Source of the DNA: Hyphomicrobium sp.
Lineage (GTDB): Bacteria; Pseudomonadota; Alphaproteobacteria; Rhizobiales; Hyphomicrobiaceae
NCBI GenBank assembly: GCA_022844105.1
Contig: JALHMJ010000013.1
Location: 1 to 64,000, forward strand
Length of the DNA stretch: 64,000 nucleotides
Direction of reading: 5' to 3'
Positions within the stretch are counted from its first letter, which is position 1. The number at the start of each line of letters is the position of its first letter. Shown one piece after another: positions 62,051 to 64,000 of the stretch. Under the pieces are notes generated by a model that worked only from the letters and a program-made list of their open reading frames with translations, had not been told where the DNA came from and made no database searches. Position numbers and translations under genes: made by a program.

Positions 62051-64000
62051 ATGAATTTCAATCTTTCGGCCATCGCCGTGCGCAATCCGGCCGTGGTTTT
62101 GTTTTTCATCATTGCGATCGGCTTGAGCGGTGCTTTCGCATATTTTCATTTGGGGCGCGCCGAAGATCCGAATTTCACCATCAAAACGATGGTGGTGCAG
62201 ACGTATTGGCCGGGTGCCGCGGCCGATGACTTGCAGCGGCTCGTTGCCGAACCACTCGAAAAGCGTCTGCAGGAAATGCCTGAGCTCGATTACGTGCGGA
62301 CGTATTCGCGCCCCGGCCAGACGATCATGCAAGTCCAGCTCAAAGATAGCGTGCGCGGGCGAGCCGCATCGGACGCCTGGTATCAGGTTCGCAAGAAACT
62401 GAGTGATAGCCGCATCGAGCTGCCGCAAGGCGTGCTGGGACCGTTTTTCAACGACGAATATGGGGACGTTTTCTCGGCCGTCTATATGCTGTCCGGTGAA
62501 GGAGCCACGCGCGCCGATCTGAAACGGCAAGCCGAAGTTGTGCGCCGCGCCCTACTCAGGGTTCCGGACGTGGCGAAAGTCGTCCTTGTTGGAGATGTGC
62601 CGGAACGCATTTTTGTTGAAATCAGCTACCGAAAGCTGGCCACGCTCGGCATTCCTGCGGAAACGATCTTCAACGCCGTCGGCGAACAAAACGCTATGGT
62701 TTCCGCAGGATCGATCGAAACGGATGCCGATCGTATCGAAGTCCGGGTCACTGGCGCTTTCAAGGGCGAAGAGGCGATTCGTGCGGTCCCGATCGAAGCC
62801 GGCGGGCGCACCTTCCGACTCGGCGACATTGCCGAAGTGAAGCGCGGCTACGAAGATCCTGCGTCCTTCCTTGTCACCCACCGCGGCCAGCCGGCCGTGG
62901 GCGTGGCGGTGGCGATGGCTGAAAATGCCAATGTTCTCGATCTCGGGCGCAATCTTTCGGCTGCAGTCGCTACGGTCCGATCCGACATCCCCTTGGGGAT
63001 CGAACTGGAGCAAATCGCGGATCAGCCGCGTGTCGTCGAAGAATCCGTCGGAGAATTTCTGACGTCGTTCGGTGAAGCCCTGGCCATCGTGCTCATCGTC
63101 AGCTTCTTCTCACTTGGCTTCCGGGCCGGCATCGTCGTTGCGCTGTCGGTTCCGCTTGTTCTGGCGATCGTGTTCGTCGTGATGTACGCCGCCGGCATGA
63201 ACCTCGACCGCATTACACTTGGCGCGCTCATCATCGCCCTCGGGCTCCTCGTTGACGATGCCATCATTGCTGTCGAAATGATGGTCGTGAAAATCGAGGA
63301 AGGCTTCGACCGCATCAGTGCTGCCGCTTTTGCGTGGCAATCGACGGCATTTCCAATGCTGACCGGTACACTTGTCACGGCAGTCGGATTTCTTCCGGTG
63401 GGGTTTGCGAAATCAACGGCGGGTGAATATGCCGGCAACATTTTTTGGATCGTCGGGCTGGCACTGATCGTCTCGTGGATCGTGGCTGTTGTCTTTGCTC
63501 CATATCTGGGAACCCGGCTTCTGTCGGAGAAAATCGGCAGCCACGCTGCGCATGGATATGACAGCCGCGCTTACACGGCGTTGCGGGGGACGATCAACTG
63601 GTCTTTGCGCTATCGCTGGACGGTGATAACCGCGACCGTCCTCTCATTCATCGCCGCAATCGGCGGCATGGCGTTCGTGCAGCAGCAATTCTTCCCGACG
63701 TCGTCTCGCCCTGAGCTCTTCATCGAAGTCCGGATGCCGGAAGGCACATCGATCGAGGCAACGGCAAAGGCTGCGGCCGACGCGGAAAAACTATTGGCCG
63801 GCGATAGCGATGTCGTCACCTACACGACTTATGTCGGTCAGGGCAGCCCGCGGTTCTTCCTCGCCCTCAATCCCGTACTTCCCAACCCAAGCTTTGCTTT
63901 GACCGTGATCATGACCAAGGATGCGGAGGCGCGCGAAAGGCTAAAAAGCAAACTCGAAAGCGCTATCGCCGATGGCGCGGTTCCTCAGGCCCGCGTTCGC
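62051..64000 (+). CDS. RND efflux pump permease, N-terminal part (cut by window edge)
   Basis: At least 650 residues visible; the ATG has GGAGG six bases upstream. The start SAIAVRNPAVVLFFIIAIGL is the first membrane helix, QTYWPGAAADDLQRLVAEPL begins the porter domain, and the helices from about 335 contain LIVSFFSLGFRAGIVVALSV and LIIALGLLVDDAIIAVEMMV, the proton-relay region with the Asp-Asp pair. The family is AcrB/CzcA-like and the substrate cannot be told. It lies 21 bases after the reductase gene in the same operon. Confidence 0.92.
   Translation, partial: MNFNLSAIAVRNPAVVLFFIIAIGLSGAFAYFHLGRAEDPNFTIKTMVVQTYWPGAAADDLQRLVAEPLEKRLQEMPELDYVRTYSRPGQTIMQVQLKDSVRGRAASDAWYQVRKKLSDSRIELPQGVLGPFFNDEYGDVFSAVYMLSGEGATRADLKRQAEVVRRALLRVPDVAKVVLVGDVPERIFVEISYRKLATLGIPAETIFNAVGEQNAMVSAGSIETDADRIEVRVTGAFKGEEAIRAVPIEAGGRTFRLGDIAEVKRGYEDPASFLVTHRGQPAVGVAVAMAENANVLDLGRNLSAAVATVRSDIPLGIELEQIADQPRVVEESVGEFLTSFGEALAIVLIVSFFSLGFRAGIVVALSVPLVLAIVFVVMYAAGMNLDRITLGALIIALGLLVDDAIIAVEMMVVKIEEGFDRISAAAFAWQSTAFPMLTGTLVTAVGFLPVGFAKSTAGEYAGNIFWIVGLALIVSWIVAVVFAPYLGTRLLSEKIGSHAAHGYDSRAYTALRGTINWSLRYRWTVITATVLSFIAAIGGMAFVQQQFFPTSSRPELFIEVRMPEGTSIEATAKAAADAEKLLAGDSDVVTYTTYVGQGSPRFFLALNPVLPNPSFALTVIMTKDAEARERLKSKLESAIADGAVPQARVR

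Noticed and set aside
61553-62530. 325-codon minus-strand frame
   Set aside because: Antisense to the reductase and pump genes, which carry the recognisable motifs and ribosome-binding sites.

Overview
The window is GC-rich bacterial DNA from an alphaproteobacterium, most likely order Hyphomicrobiales (Rhizobiales). The support is the set of genes: a MucR/Ros regulator, DUF1491, DUF5330 and DUF6456 proteins, a DnaA-HTH protein coupled to the DUF6456 gene, a perfect CtrA-type TTAA-N7-TTAA box, TadG, and an RcGTA-type head-gene cluster. I cannot assign a genus. No tRNA, rRNA or CRISPR array was seen.

Layout. 1-5284 (minus) is the head end of a gene-transfer-agent/phage packaging cluster: small terminase, large terminase, portal, then a probable toxin/partner pair, a decayed second copy of the same module, and the start of the prohead protease, cut by the window edge. 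The spacers of this cluster are filled with palindromic repeats. 5690-8855 is a scar region: a small secreted protein, two tandem remnants of a DNA methyltransferase C-terminus, palindromic repeats, a broken Rhs gene with an intact toxin tip, an ankyrin partner gene, and another broken Rhs piece. 8852-20316 is ordinary chromosome: a cysteine-cluster protein, a penicillin-binding protein operon, small conserved alphaproteobacterial genes, sufE, mucR and an oligopeptidase. 20388-24397 holds a TadG-like von Willebrand protein, a membrane protein and a 0.9-kb gene-poor stretch with a 14-bp tandem repeat.

24398-42877 contains cutA, nadK, small redox enzymes, a LysR regulator, a pair of exported genes sharing a repeat domain (one with a VWA domain), an amino-acid-binding protein gene broken by one in-frame amber stop, metC, a peptide transporter, a GGDEF-EAL protein, a methyltransferase and an L,D-transpeptidase. 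42885-58640 (minus) is one complete type I secretion locus: HlyD-type adaptor, ABC exporter and TolC-type outer-membrane protein next to their probable substrate, a 3394-residue repeat adhesin with an RTX-type C-terminus. 59056-64000 is a TetR-controlled RND efflux operon with an unusual reductase gene between adaptor and pump; the pump runs off the right edge.

The most interesting structures are (i) a family of covarying hairpins with a constant GCCGGCTCC core and variable outer stems, found inside the phage cluster and inside the secretion locus; (ii) the toxin-like module between portal and protease; (iii) the Rhs graveyard, where the same short palindrome sits in two separate Rhs core fragments; and (iv) the paired VWA/repeat-domain exported proteins. 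All functional statements come from reading motifs and gene order; no database search was run.
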